A DNA stretch of 64,000 nucleotides from Paenisporosarcina macmurdoensis. Lineage in GTDB: Bacteria > Bacillota > Bacilli > Bacillales_A > Planococcaceae. The notes beneath the pieces are model-generated. The model had not been told where the DNA came from. It worked only from the letters and a program-made list of their open reading frames with translations, and did no database searches. The stretch spans positions 1-64,000 of the forward strand of contig NZ_JBHSRI010000006.1 in assembly GCF_042658845.1 (NCBI RefSeq), given 5' to 3'. Positions 15,879 to 24,042 of the stretch are shown in pieces; the stretch's first letter is position 1; each line of letters begins with the position of its first letter. A program made the position numbers and the translations under genes.

Positions 15879-16829
15879 ATGTGGTCAACATTGCAACAAC
15901 GACAATCAGAACTTCAACTAATAATTAATGAACAGGAACGGTTACTGCGAAAGCAGGCTTCTCTTCAAGTAGATGTAGTAAAACAAACGCATAAACGCGA
16001 TGAACTCAAGAGTGAACTAACACAAGAACAGTTGGATGTATCCAAGTTAGATGGTTTTTCTTTTTCCAATATGGTGAGGAAATGGAAAGGTACTCAAGAA
16101 GAAATTCGTGACCACGAACAGGCAGAAGCTGCTGCGGTTGAATTGAAATGGAATGAAGCGGTAAAGATGGTGCGTGATTTGGAAGTGGAATTAACGACAG
16201 TGCGTAAAGAATTAGTGGATGAAAAATATCATCTTGTGCATGCCCAATGGCAACGTTTAATGAACGAAAAAGAGGGATGGCTACGAGATCATTCACCTGA
16301 AAATCAAGCAGTTATGGAAGAGTTGTATTCCCGAAAAACAGTTGTCCAAACGATGTTGAAAGAAATAGAAGAAGCACAGAGCGCTGGCACTACTGCGAAG
16401 ACACTGTTATCAACTGCCATTAACCAACTCGCTTCTGCAAAAAGTTTCTCCACTTGGGATACGTTTTTAGGTGGCGGCATGATTGTAACTGCCATGAAAC
16501 ATAATAAAATGGATGAATCAGAAGACACCATTCACCAAGCGCAAATGGCGCTCCATCGATTCCAGACCGAAGTAAAAGATGTGCAAGCGTTAGAAATTGG
16601 GTCATTTGTTGTCGAGCGTGGTGGCTTTATTAAAATGGCTGATTACTTTTTCGACGATATCTTTAGTGAATGGACCATACACTCACGCATTAAGAAGTCA
16701 CAAGAGCACTTACAAAACACAATGAACGATGTTGGTAAAGTACTGTATTCATTACAAGGGAAAAAGCATGTGTTAGACGGAGAATTCAAAGATATTGAAG
16801 AAAGAAGGAAACGACTAATCGAAGAATGA
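15879..16829 (+). CDS. Coiled-coil protein, unknown function
   Basis: A 316-residue soluble protein that is almost entirely helical. Residues 1-130 and 270-316 have the heptad-rich, charged composition of coiled coils (RQSELQLIINEQERLLRKQA). A Gly-bearing centre (TWDTFLGGGMIVTAMKHNKM, about 205-224) may be a hinge or membrane-proximal turn. It has no enzymatic motif. ATG 15879 behind AAGGGAGTG is chosen over an upstream in-frame ATG (15828) without a ribosome site. It precedes a DinB-type gene by 56 bases. Confidence 0.55.
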   Translation: MWSTLQQRQSELQLIINEQERLLRKQASLQVDVVKQTHKRDELKSELTQEQLDVSKLDGFSFSNMVRKWKGTQEEIRDHEQAEAAAVELKWNEAVKMVRDLEVELTTVRKELVDEKYHLVHAQWQRLMNEKEGWLRDHSPENQAVMEELYSRKTVVQTMLKEIEEAQSAGTTAKTLLSTAINQLASAKSFSTWDTFLGGGMIVTAMKHNKMDESEDTIHQAQMALHRFQTEVKDVQALEIGSFVVERGGFIKMADYFFDDIFSEWTIHSRIKKSQEHLQNTMNDVGKVLYSLQGKKHVLDGEFKDIEERRKRLIEE

Positions 16830-16885
16830 AGAAGGGATTTCACAACTTCTAGAGAAAGTTACTAAGGACAAATTAAAGGAGGAAC

Positions 16886-17389
16886 ATGATGTACCATACA
16901 ATGGATGAATTTTTAGCTGAATGGACATACGAAAGTGACTCTACCCAAAAAATAGTAGACTTATTAAACGACGATTCATTATCAACACGTGTCAGTGAAG
17001 GAGAGCGTTCTTTAGGTTTCTTAGCATGGCATATCGTCCTATCTGTGCATGAAATGATGTCCCGTGTGGGTCTAGAATTCAACGCACCACAGCACGATGC
17101 AGCATTACCAGCGACAGCTAGCCAAATCGCTCAAGGCTACCGGCAAGCAAATCAGGCTTTCAAAGAAGCCATTCGAGCGCAATGGACAGATGCTGAGCTT
17201 TCTTTAGAACACGATATGTATGGCGAAATGTGGTCAAATGCAACTACGCTCAATGTATTAGTCAAACATCAAATTCATCATCGTGGTCAATTAACGATAT
17301 TGATGAGACAAGCGGGTCTTTCCATGATCGGCGTATACGGTCCGTCGCGTGAAGAATGGGCTTCCTATGGTGGAGAAGTTCCAGAATAA
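16886..17389 (+). CDS. DinB/YfiT-like putative metal-dependent hydrolase
   Basis: A 167-residue four-helix-bundle protein. Three His that typically bind a divalent metal are visible: His49 in F-L-A-W-H-I-V, and His128 and His132 in K-H-Q-I-H-H-R-G-Q-L. Family members act as thiol transferases (bacillithiol, mycothiol) or have unknown roles. AAGGAGG precedes tandem ATGs (16886 and 16889); the second has the better spacing. It ends at the terminator at 17400-17430. Confidence 0.8.
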   Translation: MMYHTMDEFLAEWTYESDSTQKIVDLLNDDSLSTRVSEGERSLGFLAWHIVLSVHEMMSRVGLEFNAPQHDAALPATASQIAQGYRQANQAFKEAIRAQWTDAELSLEHDMYGEMWSNATTLNVLVKHQIHHRGQLTILMRQAGLSMIGVYGPSREEWASYGGEVPE

Positions 17390-17399
17390 TAACGCTGAA

Positions 17400-17430
17400 A
17401 AACAACTTCAAAAAAGAAGTTGTTTTTTTG
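17400..17430 (+). terminator. Rho-independent terminator after the DinB gene
   Basis: AACAACTTC and GAAGTTGTT form the stem around AAAAA, followed by a T run. Confidence 0.85.
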
Positions 17431-17455
17431 TTGCAAAAATTCAAAATATGGCATA

Positions 17456-17481
17456 TAGTACATTACAACAGTAATGCACTA
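17456..17481 (+). promoter_or_regulatory. Operator of the GntR/ABC operon
   Basis: TAGTACATTAC (17456-17466) and GTAATGCACTA (17471-17481) are 11-base inverted arms with one mismatch and a 4-base centre. They lie 29 bases before the GTG of the GntR-type gene. This is the expected place and form for a YtrA-subfamily site, so autorepression is likely. Confidence 0.7.
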
Positions 17482-17509
17482 GAAAAAGGTAAAGAAGGGA
17501 GGCGCTTAT

Positions 17510-17896
17510 GTGAAGTTCTATGAAGACTCAGATCTCCCCATCTATGTCCAAGTGGCAGAATGGCTTGAAAATGAAATTCTCCGCGGCCAGTTTCAGCCAG
17601 ATGACAAAATGTATTCTCAATATCAACTCGCAGACGTATTCACGATTAACCCAGCAACTGCTGGAAAAGGTCTTTCAATCTTATTGGACAATGACATTTT
17701 ATATAAGAAAAGAGGACTGGGCATGTTCGTTACTTCAAATGCGAGAACCATCATTTTAGCCAAGCGAAAAAGCGAAAAATTATCGATTTTGGTAAAAGGC
17801 ATCGTCGATGAAGCTGATCATTTAGAAGTGCCTTTTGAGGAATTAATCGACATGTTAAAGAGGGAGAAATTGAATAATGAACGGGGGAAAGTTTAG
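17510..17896 (+). CDS. GntR-family regulator, YtrA subfamily
   Basis: A 128-residue repressor with an N-terminal winged helix (LPIYVQVAEWLENEILRGQF, then YQLADVFTINPATAGKGLSI as the recognition region) and only a short C-terminal helical tail, the mark of the YtrA subfamily. GTG 17510 follows GGGAGGCG. Its last base overlaps the start codon of the ABC ATPase gene, so the regulator and transporter are translated together. YtrA regulators commonly control such ABC operons in response to cell-wall-active compounds. Confidence 0.85.
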   Translation: MKFYEDSDLPIYVQVAEWLENEILRGQFQPDDKMYSQYQLADVFTINPATAGKGLSILLDNDILYKKRGLGMFVTSNARTIILAKRKSEKLSILVKGIVDEADHLEVPFEELIDMLKREKLNNERGKV

Positions 17897-18783
17897 TGAT
17901 TAAATGCGAGAATTTATCGAAAAAATATCGTTCTACGCATGCGTTGTCGAACTTAAGTTGCGTCATTAAAGAAAATACAATTACAGGTGTAATTGGAAGA
18001 AACGGTGCTGGCAAGACGACCTTTCTAAAATTAATTGCCGGATATTTAAAGAAAACGACTGGAGAACTTCGTGTTATGGATGAAAATCCTTTCAACAGTT
18101 TAAAAGTATCGGCAAATACGATTTTTATTGATGATCAAATGAACTTGCCTACTTCGCTGGATTTAGAAGAATTGCTCGATTCATTCTCCATGTTTTATCG
18201 GAATTGGAATGACTCATTAGCAAAAGAATTAATGGCGTACTTCCAACTGCCGCAAAAGGCGTATGTGCAAAATCTATCAAAAGGTATGTTAAGCACGTTC
18301 CATGCCATTATCGGCTTTGCCGCAAGATGTCCGCTGACTATTTACGATGAACCAACAACCGGAATGGATGCAGCTGTTCGAAAAGATTTTTATCGAGCTT
18401 TACTAAAAGATTACTTGGCATTCCCGAGAACGATTTTACTATCGAGTCATCACTTAGATGAAATCGAGAACTTACTCGAAGATGTGCTGATTATTCATCA
18501 ACAACATGCATTTTTGCACACTTCCGTCTCTGAATTAAAAGAAAGTGTGATAGGAGTTAAAGGGGAAAAAGGGGCAGTTGACCGGTTTATATTGATGCAT
18601 GAAAAACTTTCATATACCGAAACGATGCCTGGGTTTGTGATGGCCGTCGTCAAAATGAGCGGGAATGTTTTCCAAAGTAAACACCCAGACTTAACGTTTA
18701 CGAATCTTTCAGCAAACGAAGCTTTCGTGTACGTAACTGCTCCAACAGAAGGAGGAATTGATCGTGTCTTTACAGGAAGTTAG
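17896..18783 (+). CDS. ABC transporter ATP-binding protein (YtrB-like)
   Basis: A 295-residue ATPase: Walker A G-R-N-G-A-G-K-T-T (34-42), signature L-S-K-G-M (about 127-131, in place of LSGGQ), Walker B L-T-I-Y-D-E-P (147-153) and an H-loop S-S-H-H. About 85 further C-terminal residues follow that are not part of the core. The divergent signature is common in YtrB/EcsA-type exporters. GTG 17896 overlaps the GntR stop by one base; the permease gene overlaps its end. Confidence 0.88.
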   Translation: MIKCENLSKKYRSTHALSNLSCVIKENTITGVIGRNGAGKTTFLKLIAGYLKKTTGELRVMDENPFNSLKVSANTIFIDDQMNLPTSLDLEELLDSFSMFYRNWNDSLAKELMAYFQLPQKAYVQNLSKGMLSTFHAIIGFAARCPLTIYDEPTTGMDAAVRKDFYRALLKDYLAFPRTILLSSHHLDEIENLLEDVLIIHQQHAFLHTSVSELKESVIGVKGEKGAVDRFILMHEKLSYTETMPGFVMAVVKMSGNVFQSKHPDLTFTNLSANEAFVYVTAPTEGGIDRVFTGS

Positions 18784-19507
18784 GTTGTATGAAGTAGTAA
18801 AGAAGCAGGTTATTTATAAAGTTAAATCGTATACGGGCATACTCCAGACGTTAATGGTCCTTCAACTAATCGGTTTATTTATAGCTGCGAGCGGAAGCTC
18901 TGGCATGGTGGGTGGAAGTTCAATGTCATTAAACTATTCGTTTACTTTTTTTAGTGGAACAGCACTCGCGGTGATGACCATTTTGTGGATTATAACGAAT
19001 AGCGTTTTAATCTCAACAACAGCATATAAAAATGATGATTTTACATTCGTGTCTACTAGATGGAGTAGACATTTGGCAAATGGCGTTTATATCGGATTTC
19101 TTGCAATCTTAGGAACTTTGACTTCTTATATGGGAATTAATGTATTAAAAATCGTTTACCAAATACTTCAAGTAGAAGCTATTTATGATGTTAATTTATC
19201 TTATATGGACCAATTCGCTAGCATAATTAATATATTTGGATATGTTCTATTGTCGGGCATTTTAGCTTACTTTATTGGTTCTGTTCTACAATTTAATAAG
19301 TTATTTACTGTCTTCGGAATAATAGCAATCGTAGCTTTCATTGCGGTATTTAATAGTTTCAGTCAAGTGAATCTTTATTATTCTATAGGAAAATTTATAT
19401 TCGCAGAAGAATCCATTTCTATTTTTATTATAAAAATAATTAGCATTTGTCTACTTGCCTTTAGTGCATCTTGGTTCTTCAATAAAAATCAGGAGGTGCA
19501 TTCATGA
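18764..19507 (+). CDS. ABC transporter permease subunit
   Basis: A 247-residue membrane protein with about six helices (around 25-45, 60-80, 105-125, 160-180, 185-205 and 220-240). GTG 18764 is 8 bases after AGGAGG, which lies within the ATPase gene. An in-frame TTG at 18758 is too close to the ribosome site. With the ATPase it would form an exporter; the ligand is not evident. Confidence 0.75.
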   Translation: MSLQEVRLYEVVKKQVIYKVKSYTGILQTLMVLQLIGLFIAASGSSGMVGGSSMSLNYSFTFFSGTALAVMTILWIITNSVLISTTAYKNDDFTFVSTRWSRHLANGVYIGFLAILGTLTSYMGINVLKIVYQILQVEAIYDVNLSYMDQFASIINIFGYVLLSGILAYFIGSVLQFNKLFTVFGIIAIVAFIAVFNSFSQVNLYYSIGKFIFAEESISIFIIKIISICLLAFSASWFFNKNQEVHS

Positions 19508-20202
19508 TTCTTGTAGCGTTAATGCCGATTTTAATCATAGTATCCATTGTTATCGCCATTCTACGTTTTAATCGTCCAAACGTAAAAACCAGTAAAACTA
19601 AACTTTCATCAAGAGTGAATATTCGGTTACTGATGGTTTATGTTGTAGTTTTATTAGCCTCAACAGTTTGGACGTGGGCTTTCCCGGTTTCCTCTGAAAG
19701 TGTCACGGCGTTAACGAGCAAAGAAGTGAATGAGAAGAAACAAAACTATCGTTTACTTACTGCAGGTAGTGCTGAAGAAATGGATGATAGCAGTATCATT
19801 GAAACATGGTCACATCCAGTAAATGATGGTGTATTTAAAATTACTACAAAAAGTTTTGAAGAAATGCCACTGAGTCTCGTCATTAAAAGAACCGATAATA
19901 ATGAATCGGTCGTTAAAGCTTCTCTCTATAAAAGCATGGTGCTATATAATCAATATGAAATTGAGACGAACTTAGATCAAGTTAAAATAGAGTGGAAAAA
20001 TGATACGTTGGAAATAGGAGTTCAGTCATCAGTAACGAACCTTAATCTGTTGTTTTATGATTACGAGCCAATTAATCGTAAATTCCAATTAGAACACAAT
20101 TACGGCGAGTTTAGTGAATATTTGCCAGTCTTATATGTGGAAGTTCCAAAATCAATCAAACTGTATGTGGATCAAAAGCTTGTGACTAATATTAGTGATT
20201 AA
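19504..20202 (+). CDS. Membrane protein of the GntR/ABC operon
   Basis: A 232-residue protein with two N-terminal membrane helices (about 3-21 and 40-57) and an extracytoplasmic beta-rich domain (about 60-232). No family is recognised. It overlaps the permease by 4 bases (ATGA) behind AGGAGGTG, so it belongs to the transporter operon. It may be an accessory sensing or lipid-facing subunit; that is inference from position. Confidence 0.6.
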   Translation: MILVALMPILIIVSIVIAILRFNRPNVKTSKTKLSSRVNIRLLMVYVVVLLASTVWTWAFPVSSESVTALTSKEVNEKKQNYRLLTAGSAEEMDDSSIIETWSHPVNDGVFKITTKSFEEMPLSLVIKRTDNNESVVKASLYKSMVLYNQYEIETNLDQVKIEWKNDTLEIGVQSSVTNLNLLFYDYEPINRKFQLEHNYGEFSEYLPVLYVEVPKSIKLYVDQKLVTNISD

Positions 20203-20318
20203 ATTGCTTTATTGAGACAAGGCGAGTTGTAGAACACTACTTGAAGAATGAACCATCGTTCTATTTATTCGTATTATTCGTATGATAATAATGAATAGAA
20301 GCAATGGGAGGAGAATAG

Positions 20319-21293
20319 TTGAAAGCAATTGTCTACACAAAGTACGGTCCCCCCGACGTTCTGCAACTGAAAGAGGTAGAAAAACCTACTCCTAAGAATA
20401 ATGAAATACTAATAAAAATAAAAGCGACAACCGTAACAGTAGCAGATATTCGGTCACGAAGTTTTACAGTTCCTCCCGCTTTTTGGCTACCTGCTCGAAT
20501 CGCACTTGGTTTCAGACAACCCAAAAAAGAGATATTGGGGATGGAGTTAGCTGGTGAAGTGGAGTCTGTAGGTAAAGATGTCAAGCTGTTTAAGAAAGGT
20601 GATCAGGTTTATGCTGCTTCCCTAGTGGGTTTTGGTGCCTATGCCGAATATAAGTGTCTGCCTGAAGAAGGACCAGTCAGTCTTAAACCCTCCAATCTCA
20701 CTTTTGAGGAAGCAGCTGCCATTCCCATCGGCGCACGAACAGCCTTGCATTTTCTTAGAAAAGCTAATATTCAAAGTGGTCAAAAGGTTCTTGTTTATGG
20801 AGCTTCAGGAAGTGTTGGAACTTATGCTGTGCAGATTGCAAAGTTCTTCGGAGCAAACGTAACAGGGGTTTGCAGTACCACGAATTTAGAATTGGTAAAA
20901 TCTCTGGGGGCAGATCGGGTAATTGATTACACGGCAGAAGATTTTTCGAGTACAGGGGAAACGTATGATGTGATTTTTGAAGCGGTAGACAAGAGTTCGT
21001 TTACAGCTTGTATGAAATCGCTAAAAAAGGACGGAACCTATATAAATACCACTACACCGTTACCAGATCCTCCAATGCTATGGACGAAATTAACAACTAA
21101 CAAAAAACTAGTCTTGAGTCAAAATTCACCTGAAAGTTCCGAAGCTCTAAACTTCCTCAAAGAACTTGTTGAGGTGGGGAAGTTAAAAGTGGTTATTGAC
21201 AGGTGCTATACGTTTGAAGAAATAGTTGAAGCTCATAGATATGTCGAGAAAGGACACAAGAAGGGAAATGTCGTCATAACTGTGGGAACTTAA
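20319..21293 (+). CDS. Zinc-independent medium-chain dehydrogenase (quinone oxidoreductase type)
   Basis: A 324-residue MDR enzyme: a GroES-like N-terminal half beginning MKAIVYTKYGPPDVLQLKEV, G-M-E-L-A-G-E-V (about 75-82) and a Rossmann motif V-L-V-Y-G-A-S-G-S-V-G (about 155-165). The Cys/His zinc ligands of true alcohol dehydrogenases are absent, so an NADPH quinone or enone reductase is more likely. TTG 20319 follows GGGAGGAG. It is monocistronic and closed by the hairpin at 21343-21383. Confidence 0.8.
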   Translation: MKAIVYTKYGPPDVLQLKEVEKPTPKNNEILIKIKATTVTVADIRSRSFTVPPAFWLPARIALGFRQPKKEILGMELAGEVESVGKDVKLFKKGDQVYAASLVGFGAYAEYKCLPEEGPVSLKPSNLTFEEAAAIPIGARTALHFLRKANIQSGQKVLVYGASGSVGTYAVQIAKFFGANVTGVCSTTNLELVKSLGADRVIDYTAEDFSSTGETYDVIFEAVDKSSFTACMKSLKKDGTYINTTTPLPDPPMLWTKLTTNKKLVLSQNSPESSEALNFLKELVEVGKLKVVIDRCYTFEEIVEAHRYVEKGHKKGNVVITVGT

Positions 21294-21342
21294 AAGCATT
21301 TGGCAATGTCGTTCAATAAAAGAGGATAACTACTAAATATGA

Positions 21343-21383
21343 CCCGCTTCATGTAAAGAACTCTTTACATGAAGCGGGCTTTT
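21343..21383 (+). terminator. Terminator containing an operator-like palindrome
   Basis: CCCGCTTCATGTAAAG and CTTTACATGAAGCGGG form a 16-base stem, then CTTTTATTT. The upper half of the stem (ATGTAAAG/CTTTACAT) is the same palindrome as at 21395-21414. Confidence 0.85.
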
Positions 21384-21394
21384 ATTTACTATAT

Positions 21395-21414
21395 ATGTAA
21401 AGAACTCTTTACAT
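21395..21414 (+). promoter_or_regulatory. Operator-like palindrome before the XRE gene (second copy of 21351-21370)
   Basis: ATGTAAAGAACTCTTTACAT occurs twice, at 21351-21370 (inside the terminator) and at 21395-21414, with centres 44 bases (about four helical turns) apart. The second copy ends 4 bases before the ribosome site of the XRE regulator. Two identical sites on the same DNA face suggest cooperative binding and autorepression. Confidence 0.7.
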
Positions 21415-21428
21415 AAGGAGGGCGAACT

Positions 21429-21638
21429 TTGCCAGTAGTAAATCGAATAAAAGACATACGAACTGCCCGTGGAATTACGCAAGTTCAAATGGCGATGGAC
21501 TTACAAATTACGCGTCAAACTATCACAGCCATTGAAAATAACAAATACAATCCGAGTTTGGAATTGGCACTAAAGCTAGTGAACTACTTTCAAGTATCCA
21601 TCGATGAAATTTTTGAGTTGAAGGAGGCAGACAAATGA
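21429..21638 (+). CDS. XRE-family small transcriptional regulator
   Basis: A 69-residue single HTH_3 domain: NRIKDIRTARGITQVQMAMD, then the recognition helix T-R-Q-T-I-T-A-I-E-N-N-K-Y-N-P-S-L. The form is that of YgzD-type regulators paired with a membrane protein. TTG 21429 follows GGAGGGCG. Its end overlaps the next gene by 4 bases (ATGA). It probably binds the palindromes at 21351 and 21395. Confidence 0.88.
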   Translation: MPVVNRIKDIRTARGITQVQMAMDLQITRQTITAIENNKYNPSLELALKLVNYFQVSIDEIFELKEADK

Positions 21639-22015
21639 ACAACACGAAATTTAAAGTGTGGAGCTTTATTTCAGTAATGGTGGGAGCAGCGATTGGAATT
21701 GGCATCACCTATTCGATTCAAGGAATGCCAGTTTTGCCGGTGTTAATTGGTTACATCGTTTATGGTGTCATATTAGCGATTTTCTTATTTTTCTTGGGCC
21801 GGTCAAAAATTCCTGATACGGATGAACGAACGAGTGTCAATGTTCGGAATTTCTTTGCCTACGGATCAACCATGTTAATCATTACACTATTTTTCATCAT
21901 TTTTGTTTATCATATGTTCGGCAACGAATCGATTGAAATCAGCACACTCGTTATCTTTTTCTCTGTTGCTTTTGCGATATTAACACTGGGCTCATTTATT
22001 ACGAGGAAGCTCTAG
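21635..22015 (+). CDS. Four-helix membrane protein paired with the XRE regulator
   Basis: A 126-residue protein with four membrane segments (about 8-27, 33-54, 72-94 and 100-121) and a cytoplasmic loop containing D-E-R-T-S. The order of small XRE regulator then a D-E-R-loop membrane protein is a widespread pair in Firmicutes with unknown output. It is translationally coupled to the regulator. Confidence 0.65.
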   Translation: MNNTKFKVWSFISVMVGAAIGIGITYSIQGMPVLPVLIGYIVYGVILAIFLFFLGRSKIPDTDERTSVNVRNFFAYGSTMLIITLFFIIFVYHMFGNESIEISTLVIFFSVAFAILTLGSFITRKL

Positions 22016-22024
22016 AAGGAGTGG

Positions 22025-23479
22025 ATGAATTTGATGAATATCCTAATTCTCACAAAGGTTCCGCTCGAAGGACAAGGATTAAAGTGGATCATCACTTCAC
22101 AACTCCGAGATATCAAAGTGGAAGTTGTGGAAGATGTGGAACAGTTCTCAAAACATGTGAAAGAATACGCTGTTGATTTCTTAATTGTGGATCTTGATTT
22201 GTGGGAATCACAACAACCCTCTTTCTTACCTCCACAAGTGCAGTGGCTTGGGATTTCTTCTGAGCGAACATTCCAAACAGCGTATCGAGCACTTAAACAT
22301 AAAGCGGAAGATTTGTTATTCCGACCGTTTCAACCCGAACACTTGATTAAACATGTTCAACAAGCCCGTTTTCGTTTGCGCAATGAACGAGAGGTGTCTC
22401 CTCAACTTAAATCAGCTTCCGAATTGAACCTGACATATGAGGATTTATTAGTAACTGAAACTTACCCAAATACGCCTGTATTAATGAGTGCGATAGTCCC
22501 TTCAACTGTTGAAGTAGGTTCTCAATTAGTAAGAACATTAGAAGGATTTTCGTTTCCTACAACTTTTCATGTTTTCCCGTTCTCGGATTTTATTCTCGTC
22601 ATCCATCAATTGGTCGAACATGAAGAACTTCAAGATAGCTACCGTGCTTTTTTTGCTTCATGGAAAAGTCAGTCTGAAACGTTACTCTCTATTTATCTGT
22701 ACGAATCGTCTGAAGGAAAAAGCACGCGTGACTTATACCAAAAAATGCGCCGTTTTCAAGAACGTATTTTTTATGACGGCTACGATATTTTATCAGTAGA
22801 GTTGTCCGACTTAAAATGGAGAGACCTTGATCCATTTTTGTCTCCTTTGGAACAGCGAACATGGATTGAGATGCTAGAAAAGAAGAAATTAAAAGCGATT
22901 CGTGAGTGGTTAGAGCAAGATTTTCTAACACTTGAATCACCGTATCCAGACCCAGAAATGGTACGTATCCGTTTAACAAGTGTATTGGCACAAATGCGAA
23001 GATATATGATTGCAAAGTCGATAAACAATGAAACAATCGAAAAACAATATCATCGTTTATTTCAAGACATTGTTCGGGAGCCTGTTATGTATCACATTAT
23101 TCAAAAACTAGGCGATTTCATTTCTAAATTAATGAATGAGACAAGTTTCCCTGATGAAGGCATCTCCAATTTCTCTGAAAAGGTTCGCGCGATGATGGAA
23201 TCAAATTATTGGGATTCAAATTGGAACTTAGCCACTTGTGCAGAGGCACTCCATTTAAATAAAAGTACGTTGAGTCGAAAATTTTCTCAAAGCACCGGAA
23301 AGAAATTTCGAGACACGTTGCATGAAATTCGCATAAGAGAAGCCAAACGCTTATTAAAAGAAACGAAAGCACCACTTGAAGAAGTAGCAAGATTAGCTGG
23401 TTACACACACCAAACGTATTTCAATGCCAAATTTAAAGCGGCAACCGGCAAAACGCCATCTGCGTATAGATTTGATTAA
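22025..23479 (+). CDS. AraC-type regulator with receiver-like N-terminus
   Basis: A 484-residue protein. Residues 1-120 look like a degenerate response-regulator receiver (MNILILTKVPLEGQGLKW..; F-L-I-V-D-L-D near position 58; K-A-E-D-L-L-F-R-P-F near 100). A long middle region has no recognised domain. The C-terminal 95 residues are two HTH motifs of the AraC family (LHLNKSTLSRKFSQSTGKKF and EEVARLAGYTHQTYFNAKFK). This is the YesN-like architecture, but no histidine kinase gene is adjacent. AAGGAG lies just before ATG 22025; an ATG at 22034 is also possible. Confidence 0.8.
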   Translation: MNLMNILILTKVPLEGQGLKWIITSQLRDIKVEVVEDVEQFSKHVKEYAVDFLIVDLDLWESQQPSFLPPQVQWLGISSERTFQTAYRALKHKAEDLLFRPFQPEHLIKHVQQARFRLRNEREVSPQLKSASELNLTYEDLLVTETYPNTPVLMSAIVPSTVEVGSQLVRTLEGFSFPTTFHVFPFSDFILVIHQLVEHEELQDSYRAFFASWKSQSETLLSIYLYESSEGKSTRDLYQKMRRFQERIFYDGYDILSVELSDLKWRDLDPFLSPLEQRTWIEMLEKKKLKAIREWLEQDFLTLESPYPDPEMVRIRLTSVLAQMRRYMIAKSINNETIEKQYHRLFQDIVREPVMYHIIQKLGDFISKLMNETSFPDEGISNFSEKVRAMMESNYWDSNWNLATCAEALHLNKSTLSRKFSQSTGKKFRDTLHEIRIREAKRLLKETKAPLEEVARLAGYTHQTYFNAKFKAATGKTPSAYRFD

Positions 23480-23561
23480 ACAGGGAATCAATAATGATGA
23501 GTGATTTTCTATGTGACGAATAAAAGATGATTACTTACATATATTTATTTAAAGTGAGAAT

Positions 23562-23586
23562 GTTTAGAATTATTCATATTGGTTAT
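23562..23586 (+). promoter_or_regulatory. SigB-like promoter of the DUF378 gene
   Basis: GTTTAG (23562-23567), a 13-base spacer and GGTTAT (23581-23586) match the general-stress sigma consensus GTTTAA-N12-15-GGGTAT with one mismatch in each box. It lies 41 bases before the ATG. Confidence 0.55.
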
Positions 23587-23626
23587 ACAATAGATATACA
23601 AATATTGTACGAAAGGAGATAGAACC

Positions 23627-23821
23627 ATGAAAAGTTTAAATTCAATTGCACTATTATTAGTTATTATTGGTGGGTTAAACTGGTTGTTGTTTGGTTTATT
23701 CCAATGGGATTTGGTAGGCGGACTATTTGGCGGCATGGATAGTGTCTTCGCACGAGTTGTTTACGTATTAGTTGGTATCGCTGCCCTTTATTGTTTAACA
23801 TTATTCAAAAAAATAAAGTAA
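23627..23821 (+). CDS. DUF378 family small membrane protein (YuzA-like)
   Basis: A 64-residue protein with two membrane segments. The DUF378 signature I-I-G-G-L-N-W-L-L-F-G-L-F (about 13-25) and F-A-R-V-V-Y-V-L-V-G-I-A-A-L-Y near the C-terminus are clear. The family is often stress-induced and has no known mechanism. GAAAGGAG precedes ATG 23627. A SigB-like promoter at 23562 and the terminator at 23864-23905 make it a single-gene unit. Confidence 0.85.
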   Translation: MKSLNSIALLLVIIGGLNWLLFGLFQWDLVGGLFGGMDSVFARVVYVLVGIAALYCLTLFKKIK

Positions 23822-23863
23822 GAATTTTATTTTAATAAGTACCAGGTTTCTTAATAGGAGCAA

Positions 23864-23905
23864 AAAAATGACTACCAATTCGCATATGAATTGGTAGTCA
23901 TTTTT
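23864..23905. terminator. Bidirectional terminator after DUF378
   Basis: AAAAATGACTACCAATTC and GAATTGGTAGTCATTTTT form a long perfect stem around GCATAT. Confidence 0.9.
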
Positions 23906-24042
23906 AGTTTTATTAAAGCTTTCCTTATATGAATATGTAAGTAAAGGAAAAGATGGAATAATGAAACTTTTCAGTTTTTACAACGTATTACAATGAACAA
24001 AGTGATGATTTGAACAAAACACAAATTATCAGGGAGGTTACT

